NCBI RefSeq assembly: GCF_032854445.1
Contig: NC_088301.1
Location: 42,155,116-42,219,115, forward strand
Direction: 5' to 3'
From: Liolophura sinensis
Taxonomy: Eukaryota > Mollusca > Polyplacophora > Chitonida > Chitonidae
Length of the DNA stretch: 64,000 bases
Part shown: piece after piece, positions 47,336 to 57,793 of the stretch
Layout: every line of letters begins with the position of its first letter
Position numbering within the stretch: position 1 is the stretch's first letter
Made by a program: the position numbers and the translations under genes
Notes under the pieces: generated by a model
The model's database searches: none
The model's input: the letters and a program-made list of their open reading frames with translations, nothing else
Told to the model about the DNA's origin: nothing

Positions 47336-47602
47336 TGCGGTTTGGATGCGGTGAAAGACGTGATAGCCGGACAATTTTTGATATATTTCAGCAGAAAAAG
47401 ACAGACATAAGGCAAAACGTGACGTGAACTGTTCCGCGTTATCGCTACAATTATCTGTCCTTGGCCTTATTTAAGGTCTCACCCACTCGTTTTAAGTCCA
47501 TAAAGCCGAGCAGCTAATCTGTAGTTTATATACAGTAATATACGTACCAAGTGCAAAATTTTTTAAAAATTTACTCCCAATCAGGGTCTATTCTGGACAA
47601 CA

Positions 47603-49726
47603 ATGGACACCGATTTGACCGCGGTGATTGTGGACTTTGACGCAGTCTTGGATATGAGAGCTATGCTGGTGCGTCTGGTTAATGAGCAGATCAAAAACCG
47701 ATCACACCTGTCTCCTGAAATCCGCAGACATGAGGAAACCACCAACGACGGCCGGAAACTGGTCGTCTTTTTTCCAAACAGGCTTGAAACATTGGTGAGG
47801 ATGTCCACAAAGAGTTGCTATGGATTGGGACAAGGTGACAATGTCAATGGTGATAATGGAGCCCAGGAACTAGATCAAGGGCGCCAAATGGAAGAGAATG
47901 GCGTTTCCGGAGATTGTACTTCCGGTGCTTGGTGCGAAAATGAACTGTATTTCGTAGCCTTTGTTGGATTCAAGAAACCGTCGTTATCTAACGAAGACTT
48001 ACCCATTAAGGTGTGGGACGCGGACGAAGGACTGAAGCGAGACATGTCCTCCATACCAGAGATACTGGCCTACGTCTCTTGTGAGAGGCGCTGTGGGGGA
48101 GACTGGTCCAATCTTGTGATCTTCACAGCCAGGAACGTTGTGGAAAAATGGCAAGAGTCTCCACTGCACACTTACCTTGTGAAGTAAGTTTGACGTATAC
48201 TTACAGTGTCTAACTATGTACATGTAGTTCGTGAGTAATTTTGTTTTGAGTCAACTGCAAAGATGTCAAGTCTTTGAAAAGCGGTCAACAAGCATGTTTT
48301 GTTATGTAGGCAAAATGTTGCTGATGTTGAAATTGTTGTAAACATATTGCTCTGTTTTTAAATGAACTAATGTGAATTTTCATACTAAGCATAAACCGTT
48401 GTGGATGAACTTAAACTCAAAGAAACCTGCATAGCTGTCAGTCTTTGTTGTAGTATCCTTTGAAGCAGTATGGTGGCCAGTGTTTTCACGTTTTATTTCG
48501 GCTATGCGTTTACTGCTGATTTGAATAATAACTATTCAGTGTATTAAAGACATTGAAAAATGGCATAGTTAATTCAACTGTATTTACTTTGCTAAAGTTT
48601 GAGGGAATGTGGAAAGTTTTGTAGTTCACATTAATGAAAACTCTGCAATTGTGACCCTCTCCATGCATCTGTCATACCATCGTTTAGAAAACCTACAATA
48701 ACACCAGTGGCACTGTCGTGAAATAGCCCCAATATTCTTCTTACCTAATAATTGTTTTATATAAAACGATCTGGGAACCCAGGTGATTTTCGCCCATGAT
48801 AATAAAATATAAATCACCCATTTTAAAAAGATTCTTTTTACACTGTCCGATGCCTTGTCTAACTTAAATAGAAACTGACCCTCCCCTCTCTCTACACAGC
48901 AATCCTTCAGAAGGGTTCTAGGGTTGTGGTTTGTGTGTGGACGGCTAGATTTATCAGTACTCCACCATGTAGTCAAATAAAATATATATAGGCCTATATT
49001 TTCTTACACCTAACATTCAAACGCGGGCGCGAGCTGTCATCTGGTCATGTTATAAAGCAATCTTGCATTACCAATTAAATCTTTAACTTTTAAAAAGCTC
49101 ATGCTAAGAAGTAGAGCAGTCAACCTCAACCAACCAATTTACACGTACATGTATAAAGTCTATATTGTGTATTCTATACTTCTGTATCCGGTGGTAACTG
49201 CGTCATCAACATTTCCCAAGGCGATTAAAATATTTTAATAATATTAAAATTATTTTGTCCGACAACTTGCAGTTAATTGCCAGTCAGCTTAATTAAAGGG
49301 GTGAGTTATGAGTGTATTTCATCACGAACGCTGATGGATATGCACTATTTAACCTATCCCACTTGCATGCGCACAATTGATACCTATGTTGATGTTGTGT
49401 CGGCACAACATCAACATAGGTATATATATAACATATATATATATATTCTACTCGCCAATGTATGAATTATTGTGGATCAATAATGTTAATGATTGGATTT
49501 TCTTTTACATTTTTTCAGTGAATTCTCGCCGTTGTTTTATTCCAAGGTGCGCATCCATCGGGGAGTGCTGATGAATGGTCTGAGGTCAGACGCATTTTGT
49601 CTGGAAAGGACCTTGTTCCTAAATTACACCAACATGACAGCCAGTCAGGAGTCCCAACGTCATGTGAAATACTGGAACAATTCAGAGCACTCCAGCCCGG
49701 TAGAGTGGGTCACCCTCAAAGCGTGA
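47603..49726 (+). CDS. uncharacterised two-exon protein, 262 aa
   Basis: Exon 1 (47603-48183) and exon 2 (49519-49726, TGA) join through a 1335-base GT-AG intron in one frame. The start MDTDLTAVIVDFDAVLDMRA is the first ATG of the 194-codon open frame, preceded by an in-frame region with stops. Composition is clearly protein-like and GC is higher than the flanks. I cannot name the family. Visible features: an N-terminal hydrophobic/acidic segment (TAVIVDFDAV), a polar low-complexity linker (about 78-105: QGDNVNGDNGAQELDQG), then a dense, conserved-looking region with LYFVAFVGFKKP, AYVSCERRCGGDWSNLVIFT, and, after the junction, SPLFYSKVRIHRGVL. There is no signal peptide or membrane segment, so it is probably cytosolic. 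The YVSCER...GDWSNLVIFT...W motif is reminiscent of small hypothetical proteins I have seen in bacteria and plants, a weak impression only. The intron contains a perfect 20-bp hairpin. Confidence 0.75.
49380..49423 (+). repeat. perfect 20-bp hairpin with TCGG loop
   Basis: ATACCTATGTTGATGTTGTG (49380-49399) pairs without mismatch with CACAACATCAACATAGGTAT (49404-49423) around the tetraloop TCGG. It lies in the intron of the uncharacterised gene, 95 bases before the acceptor, with a TATATATA run following. Possible readings are a recent template-switch palindrome, a MITE core or a structured RNA. Confidence 0.85.
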
Positions 49727-49849
49727 CACTGGATCAGATCGAACGAGAGGCGCTGTGTCACTGTCGAAGTCGATTGACGTTGGATAATACTAAAGAGATC
49801 GAGACTTAATAAGGATTAAGTTTAAAAAAATTTCGTGATGTTAATTGCA

Positions 49850-49912
49850 ATTTATTAGACGTCACTGATATAGAATTATTCAGAATGCTGTGTTGTCATC
49901 ACATTTAACAGA
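49850..49912 (+). repeat. repeat family R359, fragment
   Basis: TTATTAGACGTCACTGATAT, AGAATTATTCAGAATGCTG and TGTTGTCATCACATTTAACA match the segment at about 41434-41490. It begins about 120 bases after the stop of the uncharacterised gene, so it may be within its 3'UTR. Confidence 0.65.
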
Positions 49913-51254
49913 CAGTGATATTAAAAGACATCCTAAATCAGTATCGATGTTTTCATATTCATTTGAATGAATAGGAAAAGACCTGTAAATATAAGTATAT
50001 ATAGGTTTGAAATTTATTACCACCAAAAACGCGTGAATAACCGCACCGGCGGCAGAACATTGCTGAGGCATGAATCTACACAGGTCTCTCTCACTGTATG
50101 CCGGGTACAAAGCACTGCAAATCAAGGGTCGCCTTGAACGAGTACATAGTACCTTTGAACAGGTGTAAGTGTGTTTCTATGATGAGTTATTCTAGTTATT
50201 CCACTAGAGCCATGCCTTTTAAAGTAATTCATATATTTCCCACATGGCTTGCCTCTGCTGTGTATGGTTTTCATTCCACTGTCAAGGAAAATATGCATGA
50301 CTTCACCATTGCCTACAATTCGCAAACGCAATTTTTCGATTACCCCACACGGCACTGTCTTGGGTCCTCAACAATATACCCGGCCAATGTGAAGTCCACA
50401 GATGGAAGACAAACTTGCACGTTGGCAGATTCCTTCATTTATAGTTTGGATTTAAAGTCAGAGGAACCTTTTGCATTTATTGAATGTTAAAACTGAGACG
50501 ACTAAGCTCAAAGAGAATCAAGTGAATTCAGCATGAACATGAAGAAAAGATTTTATTCTTGGTAAAAACGAAGGTTAGAGTCACAACAATTAGATGCATG
50601 AAATAAAAAAAAGACTTGCTGAGATGTTGGTATATATAAACTTTCGTGACAACATTTCCCTTGCTTTTCTAAACTGCAAATTTAAAGTAAACTTATAATG
50701 CAGAGAACCCCATGTTCTCCAATTTATATTGTATCTCCGTGCCTCGTACACATGCACTTAAAAATATAGCCCCACATGCCTGCAATAGCACAATTATTTT
50801 AGAACACCAACACGACAAGCCTACACGACAGCCCCTCTTTGTTCAAGTTGTGTACAATAAGTTTCATAGATGTACATATACAATAGTGCACGAAATGTCA
50901 TGCAACCTGTCCTCCAGAGCAGACAAGCACGTTTGCTTGACTTTCCAAACCTTACCTAGAACGTACCCGGCATTAAAAATAAAACTCGTGTCGCTTTGAC
51001 GCAATTATGTGTATATCTGGCTAAAATTTTCATAAAAAAGCACGTTTTTCAAGTTAAGTGTTTTTTAAAACATGCAGTTTACCATATTTAAATTAAAATT
51101 GCATGGGTAATCTATATGATTCAATACCTAATCTACTTCAAATAAGAACAGGGAAACAACGAGATATCCTCAAAACGATCGTGCTGAATTACTATCCGGC
51201 TAAAAGGCACGTAACTGTCTCATACACCTGACCATTGTGAATGTATAAAGAACG

Positions 51255-51860
51255 CGTAACAACGTGAAAGCAACGTGGGTCGACAGTGCGCAAATATATG
51301 ACGGGTTATATCCAGCCTCTGGTCAGTTTACCTCAACTAAGGATTTGTTATAACTATTCACGCTTAAATTAAGCTGCACGTCCCTAGCACTCTATGGGCT
51401 TAAGCAGAACCAGAGGTAAAAACTAACGGCAGCGATGTTAACAATTCACTGGTCTGGATTTACTCAAACTCCTGCGATGTCACGACATTTAATAAACACA
51501 TAAGAACAATGTAACGAGACTAGGCCATGGTGATGCTTAGACAACCAGCAAATGCACCCGGTTCATGCAAGAATACAGTATAAACGACTTCGGCATAGAG
51601 AGTAAAACTCGAGCACCGACTACAGTGTGACTGTTGGCAAATGATAGCACGTAACCAGTGAAATCATGCCTCTTTTAGTTTATTTACCTCAGTTATAGGG
51701 TTTAATTTCATCTGTCCATAAACCCTTCAATTGTAGCAACTTAATCACACTCTCTATCACCATTGCTTAAGCACAATCAGGTAAAGATACAGTGACGCTG
51801 AAAGAAATTTATCAGATGTCCACGTTCAAGAAGTTCTTTAAACAGTCTCCAACACCATTC
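51255..51860 (+). repeat. repeat family R359, diverged tandem copy
   Basis: Landmarks of the 41200-41720 repeat recur in order: GGTCAGTTTACCTCAACTAA, CACGTCCCTAGCACTCTATG, CAGTGTGACTGTTGGCAAAT, then a second pass with TTTATTTACCTCAG and CATTGCTTAAGCACAATCAG. Spacing between passes is about 340 bases. Divergence is higher than at 41200. Confidence 0.55.
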
Positions 51861-51904
51861 TCTGCTTTTAGTCTTTGTCTTACAGTAATCTTTTTATTCA
51901 GGGC

Positions 51905-52645
51905 AATTCTGTCTGATCTGCATACAATCCCTCCTTACTCTTACTTACAACAATGATTGGCTTGTATTCTGTCTGCTATGCATACGTACACTCCCGAAAT
52001 TATTTACAATCATTAACCGGGTTGTCTTCTGATCGATCTACGTACATACACTCTCGCCTTATTTAAAATCAGTGATTGGCTTGACCTCTGTTCGATTTAC
52101 GTACATACACTCTTGCCTTATTTACAATCAATGATTGGCTTGGCCTCTGTCCGATCTACATACATACACTCTCGCCTTATTTACAGCAAATAATTGGCTT
52201 GTCTATCTGATCTGCTTACATAAACACCTTCTTTATTTAAAACAAATAAATGACATGTCTTCTGTTCGATCTGCCTACATACACTCCCGCCTTATTTACA
52301 GCAAATAATTGGCTTAGCTGTCTGATCTGCATACATACACATACACCAATAAGTGACTTATCTCCTGTATGATGTGCATACATACACTCCCGCCCTTATA
52401 TACAACAAATAATTGGCTTGTCTTTTTTCCTCATCAGCATACAGCCACTCCCGCCTTTTTTAAAACAAATAATTGGCTTGTTGTCTACCCGATCTGTATA
52501 CATACATCCCCGCCTTACATACAACAAATAATTCGCTGTTTGTGTGATCTGCATACATACACACCCGCCTTGTTTACAACAAATAATTGGCTTGGCTTAT
52601 ATCTGATCTGTGTACATATACGCCCTATTACCTGACCATCAACGA
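51905..52645 (+). repeat. 59-bp tandem repeat, about 12 units
   Basis: Units contain GATCTGCATACATACACTC, CCGCCTTATTTACAACAAAT and AATTGGCTTGTCTTCTGT. The string CTCTCGCCTT or its variant starts at 52051, 52110 and 52169, giving an exact 59-base period in the middle. Ends are degenerate and some units are shortened. No coding role; no spacers, so not a CRISPR array. Confidence 0.9.
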
Positions 52646-53069
52646 TTGCTTTGCCTTCATTTCGTTATACGTGGTCACGCCTAATCTAACATAGGTGTGT
52701 CAATATATCTAAGCTCAGATGAACACTTCTTTTTTCTACACATTTTGAATGATGGTAACTCTAACCCACAGGATGAAAATCTTATCTTACCCGAAGCTGA
52801 CATATACTGCCCTCTCCCATTCACATGAAATCTTCACAACAGTGGAGCAGGCGTACACCAAGCAAATATACAATGACGCACATCTTTCTTTCGGCTGCTA
52901 GACTATTAGAAATTGAAAGGTAAAATACAATCACGCCAACATCTGAAAAGTTTCTTTTTATGCACTGGTTTTTAGTACAGGCCCATTGCACTCGCTACTT
53001 AGCCGTGTCAGGTTGAAATCCAGTGTATCGCTTATTCATGCTTATACGATCTGTTTTTCTCTTAATTCA

Positions 53070-53170
53070 CTGATCAATTTAATTAGTGTTTAATGCTGTC
53101 CTCAAGCATGTTTTTCAACACGATCGTGGTCAGGCAAGATTACGGTTGAAGGGAACCAAAAGAGCCGGAG
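53070..53170 (-). repeat. inverted SINE-like tail
   Basis: TTAGTGTTTAATGCTGTCCT followed by CAAGCATGTTTTTCAACACG on the plus strand resembles the reverse complement of a SINE tail of the TTGAGTACGGCGTTAAACAC type. It is diverged. It precedes the open frame at 53178. Confidence 0.35.
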
Positions 53171-53177
53171 TAAACGA

Positions 53178-53645
53178 TTGACTTCTAGATTCTTGACAAA
53201 CCTTCATACGGAAATCCGTAGTCGAAACTATAAACTTATTGGTCAGAAGTTCATTGACTTTGCAATCGCCGACGCTGTATGTTGTGTTTTAACGGACAAG
53301 CGATTGCGTTGTGGCTGTTCGTCCGTTAATCCTTCGTCCCATAATGGAAATTACGTAAGTACGAACCACGAACTTTCCACGAACTCCGGGCGATTTTTGC
53401 TTCAAGTATGCGGTAACCCAGAGGGACTGAAACATGTCCCATTTTTTAATGCATGGCACAAGGATATTAGAAGTTCTGAAAGTATGAGCCGTGGAAGGAC
53501 TATAATGAATGCATCAAGCAATCGTATGAACTTAAGTAAACGCATGTCCACGGAAACACTTCATACTAACGAGAAAGCCAAGGCCCTAGAGAACAAACAT
53601 AACAAGACACAGTATGCAGTAAAATCGAAGGCAGTATATATTTAA
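53178..53645 (+). CDS. 155-codon open frame of unknown status
   Basis: An uninterrupted ATG-to-stop frame of 155 codons, long for this AT-rich intergenic DNA. The predicted protein has a cysteine-containing stretch (VCCVLTDKRLRCGCSS), then a serine/asparagine-rich and strongly basic C-terminal half with KALENKHNKTQY. I recognise no domain, signal peptide or membrane segment. Splice sites, promoter and polyadenylation site are not evident, and it begins next to a SINE-like tail. It may be chance or part of an unrecognised element. Confidence 0.2.
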   Translation: MTSRFLTNLHTEIRSRNYKLIGQKFIDFAIADAVCCVLTDKRLRCGCSSVNPSSHNGNYVSTNHELSTNSGRFLLQVCGNPEGLKHVPFFNAWHKDIRSSESMSRGRTIMNASSNRMNLSKRMSTETLHTNEKAKALENKHNKTQYAVKSKAVYI

Positions 53646-55699
53646 TTGGTGAAAGTACAAATAACACCACAATAAACAATAGGAACGGCATTTTTATGGA
53701 AAGATCAGTTTATTACAGGCAAGAAAAAAAAGGGAGACACTCAGCCCATAGAAAGAAATAGCGGTGACAGCTTTTGGACTAACGGTCAAGACAATGATGT
53801 GTACCATAGGTCACGAACAGCCTACCAGGGACGAAGTCATACATCCATTCACTGTGAACCAGTGAACCACACAAGGATTCGGATCTCTAAATTGGACAGT
53901 AACCAAAATAGCAGAATACGTAGAAAGTAAGTGCCATATAGTTGTAAATTTCACAATAGTGACAAATCCCTATAGGCTTGAATAGTATATTTGTTATGAA
54001 AGCTACCAATTTCGAACCCAATCCCTTGAATAAAAAGCTACTAACTGAATTAAAAGATGTCAGTACATTTACATGTACTATTTGGATAAAATACATGTAA
54101 ACATATATATTGCACATCAGTAGTTCCATACGCCAGCATCTGGCAACAGAAGCCAAGGTTCACATACCCATAGGCATATGGATCTAGAGTGACAGTTCAC
54201 GAAGTGAAGGTAATGCTAGTGACTGATTAGCCTATATCATGTAAGTCGATGTTCATTCATTATTTCAACATTAGAACGTTATGGGAAAAGAATTAAAAGA
54301 AATATACATGTTGCAAAAAAAAAATCTTTTAACATTTTCAGTTATGATAAGGAAATATGTACCATCTGCTAACCGACAGTTGTCTGCAAACCTAATACAC
54401 TCAACAAATATCACACATCCCTCTTCCAATCTCGTAGGTCGAGGCCACGCTGATTATTTCAAACCAGATTACCTCAAGGTATTCTGAATGGATCTTCTTG
54501 CCTTTACGCCGCATCGGCAATACTTCAATCCTGGCGAATCAATGTCTCCAAACGTCCCCTTCATGTGTCTTCCAGCCGGGTATGTTTAAAATCTGCCAGT
54601 CTCTTGCAATAACACACCAAAAAGTTTTTGCAATAAGCAGACTTAAATTGCAGTACAATAAAACTCCCACACCACACCACACCACATCACAAAAGAATGC
54701 AATTTGCCTGTACACAAAAAAAGACATTGCATTGGACGGGCAGAGTGAAAATGACCAGTGGAGAAGAGGAAAGGAGATATCTTGCATTTTTATACTTGTA
54801 TATATAGAGTTCTTGAACGTATATTTTGGCTCATTTACCTTACACACCTAATACGATAACATGACATGTATGTTACAATTAATGTCTGTGGTCTGCTGTG
54901 TATAATATATATCTTTGTGTACATACATACATATATATATATATATCTATACACATAATCCATCACAGGTTGGAAAGTAACAAAATGGATACAAAGAACA
55001 GATATGTCAATGAACTCTTTATAAGCTGAAACAGTAAATAACACACTGGGGTATAACGCTTGTGTTCTGTCTGCATGTCGAAAAAAACCTTACATAAAAT
55101 GTGTGCAATTAACGTTAGGTCAACCGTAGCAGACAGTCAAGAATAGTAAACGGTGTTCACAAGGAGCACAATCACAGACTAAAACAACAAGTTCATAAAA
55201 GTGCTCACACATTTTATATACATACACACCATTTAGTGTTTTTTTTTTTGTCATCACTCTGTCTGGAACCATAGATTTCTGAACTACACTCAACAAGTAC
55301 AAAATCACACATAACTCTCCAAGGTTCTGACTCTTTCAAAAAGTCTATTAACACCGCATAAAAAACAACTCATCACAGTTTGCATCACCACAATCATTTC
55401 CTTGTGGAAAGAAATTTGCGAAAGGGCTGCAAATCATTATTCTGTAGTAAAATCCTGTTCTTGAGCATTTGGTTGTTAAGAATCACCACTGGGTTAAGCC
55501 ATTCATACTACTTTCAAAATCAACATTCTGTGCCATTTTTATGTACGCTTAACACTTTGGTAGTCCGTCTGAAAAAAGCAGGATGTGCGTATGTATTCAT
55601 TTTAGGTCCCTGGTCAGAGGCATGTGTACTGAACAAATTAACAACTAATTACTAAGTTGGATTTACCTGGATTGGGTTCAATTTCTAATGACATTAGCT

Positions 55700-56185
55700 C
55701 AATATACACAGGATACTGAACTGACCTCCTTGTTTCTAGAGCACTTTAGTTCACCTCCTTGATAACAGTGTTGGACCTCCATGTAGGTATAACACAGTTA
55801 ACCTCCACATATACAGAACACTTGTGTTGCAATCCCTGTGACTAAAAGATTTGGTTAACCTTCTACAATGCAGAACACCAAGTCAACCCTTTTTCTGGAG
55901 AACTGCCTTGACCTCTCTTTACCTAGAACACTGGGTTGCCATCCATGTAACTAGAACACAGGCTGGTCTTCTTGTATCAAGATCACTGGGTTGCCATCCA
56001 GTTAGCTAGAACACTGGGCTGACCTTGTATGTAGAAAACTGGGTTGCCATCCATGTAGCTTGAACACTGGGCTAACATTCTTGTATATAGAACACTGGGC
56101 TGCCATCCATGTAGCTAGAACACCGGGCTAATCTTGTATCTAGTACACAGAGCTGAACTTGCACCCAAACACCATGTTGCCCTGC
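55700..56185 (+). repeat. degenerate 28-bp repeat with alternating units
   Basis: Two unit types alternate: AGAACACTGGGTTGCCATCC then ATGTAGCT, and AGAACACTGGGCTGACCTTC then TTGTATCT. The higher-order period is about 55 bases. The left part (55700-55920) is degenerate. It lies downstream of the alpha2delta gene. Confidence 0.8.
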
Positions 56186-57793
56186 CTATATACACTTTTC
56201 ACCTCCTTTTTCCCCACAGCACTGGAGGCAACAATATCCTTCCACTTGAAATGCTATCCATTATTGTTTGTTAAACTAGGCACTACAAAAAGCATGTGAT
56301 TTAGGTTCTACTGACAAGTTGTGGGCCACTTTTAGGCACATCACCAACAGTTTACAAAAAAATAGATTCTTGATATCCCAATATTAAAAGGAGCTTCTCA
56401 TTTGTGATCAGTCTATAGCCTTACTACCACATTCATTGTTTGGTCAATAGTTGATAAATACGATTTTCCTTCAACTCTACTCCTTGAGCAAGGTGTTAGC
56501 ATTATCAAAGGGAACAGATGCACTGTTCATCCAAGTATGGAATTTGAACAAAAGGAATGGAAACCTACATGTACAATACATATACAGTAAGGATAAGAAT
56601 CAATAACCACCAATGCTAACCGATTCAGTGTTCAATGATACTGTCTGTATTCAGGTACAACTGGTCCATAAGGCAATTTTAGAATGAACCTCTTGATTTC
56701 CAAATATAAGAATTTACCAATCATCTGTTTTATCATACATACAACTCTCAAAATACAAACCAAAGACTTCCACGTATTCTTCAGTACAGACAAGTTAAAC
56801 ACACCAATAGCTAAAGTCAAGAGGATGAACATATGAATAAAACATTAAAAATCAGAAATAAATGTCAGGCCGACACTGATAAAAAATCTGATGTGTTCTG
56901 TTATTCTTGTTTTCCATTAAGAAGATATAAATTATTATATTCCTACATCAATTCTGATTGTTGCTTGTGTTGACAACAGTGACATTGTGCGACTAATAAA
57001 AGTCCTGTCACATCACAATTTTCTAAACCAGGACAATAAAATTCATGTACAAATATCAACCCTCTTGTGGAAGCCTGTAGCATTTACACATACCCCTGCC
57101 CAGGTTGTATTTTTTAAAGTCAAAAATGTTAAAATGCAACTTCAAGCCATATTAGTACATTGAGTGGACTTGTCATGAACACATGAAACTATGTACAATA
57201 TGCCTTTTGAGGCTAATGTGTCCATATACAATGTGCTGTAAAATTCTGTTAGGTGCAGTAAACAACCACCTGCAAAGATCCAATACAATCCCGGAGTAAG
57301 GAGGCACTAAAAATGCCCAAAAAAAAAAAAAAAAAAAAAGACAAAATATGGAATTGATAACAATCTGTAAACATCGTGTGTAAACAGAGGTATCGAAATA
57401 ACTTGGGACAACAAAGTACTGCTGGTAACCATCATATGCTAGAATACCATAGTTCATGATTATCTATCACAAAAGTCCAAAAAGAAAAAAAAATACTGGA
57501 TCAAATGAATGTCATGATTCTATACAAGAACACAAGACTGCTGGGATGTTCTTTTTCTTTCTTGGCTGAGTTCTGAGCCATAGCACTGGGGTTCAAATAC
57601 AGCCCTAAACACAAACAGCTTTTGGCAGTCAGTCAGCACCAACCTTCCTCCTCTCTCAACTGACCCCCCATCCTCCTCTTGCTGCTTGGTGGTCTCCAGC
57701 AGCCCAAATCTCCCTAGGTCTTGCCCACCGCAACCATTCTAACCCCCAGAGACACAGGTAAACACAACAACTGATTCCTAGATGAAGCGTTCC

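Larger units (their letters stand above)
40926..47602. other. intergenic region rich in repeats
   Basis: Between transketolase B and the orphan gene lie the 3'UTR, repeat R359 (41200-41720), a unique AT-rich stretch (41730-43500) with unsupported short open frames, minisatellite M30a (43527-43930), a decayed Ty3/gypsy pol (44188-45310), unique DNA (45320-46800), minisatellite M30b (46811-47286) and a TA microsatellite (47288-47331). Confidence 0.7.
49727..57793. other. intergenic region between the orphan gene and alpha2delta
   Basis: About 8 kb between convergent genes. It holds fragments of repeat R359 (49850, 51255-51860), a 59-bp tandem repeat (51905-52645), an inverted SINE-like tail (53070-53170), one unexplained 155-codon frame (53178-53645), a TA-rich run near 54925-54945, and a degenerate 28-bp repeat (55700-56185). 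The last part (about 56200-57793) should contain the alpha2delta 3'UTR. The frame at 50098-50490 has no recognisable feature. Confidence 0.65.

Noticed and set aside
49380..49423. MicroRNA precursor
   Set aside because: The stem is perfect and the loop only four bases, unlike a typical pre-miRNA with an imperfect stem and larger loop. Kept only as a hairpin.
50098..50490. 130-codon open frame
   Set aside because: No domain, no splice or promoter context, and composition like the flanking AT-rich DNA; a frame also runs on the opposite strand.
51905..52645. CRISPR-like regular spacing
   Set aside because: The whole 59-bp unit repeats and there are no unique spacers; the genome is eukaryotic.
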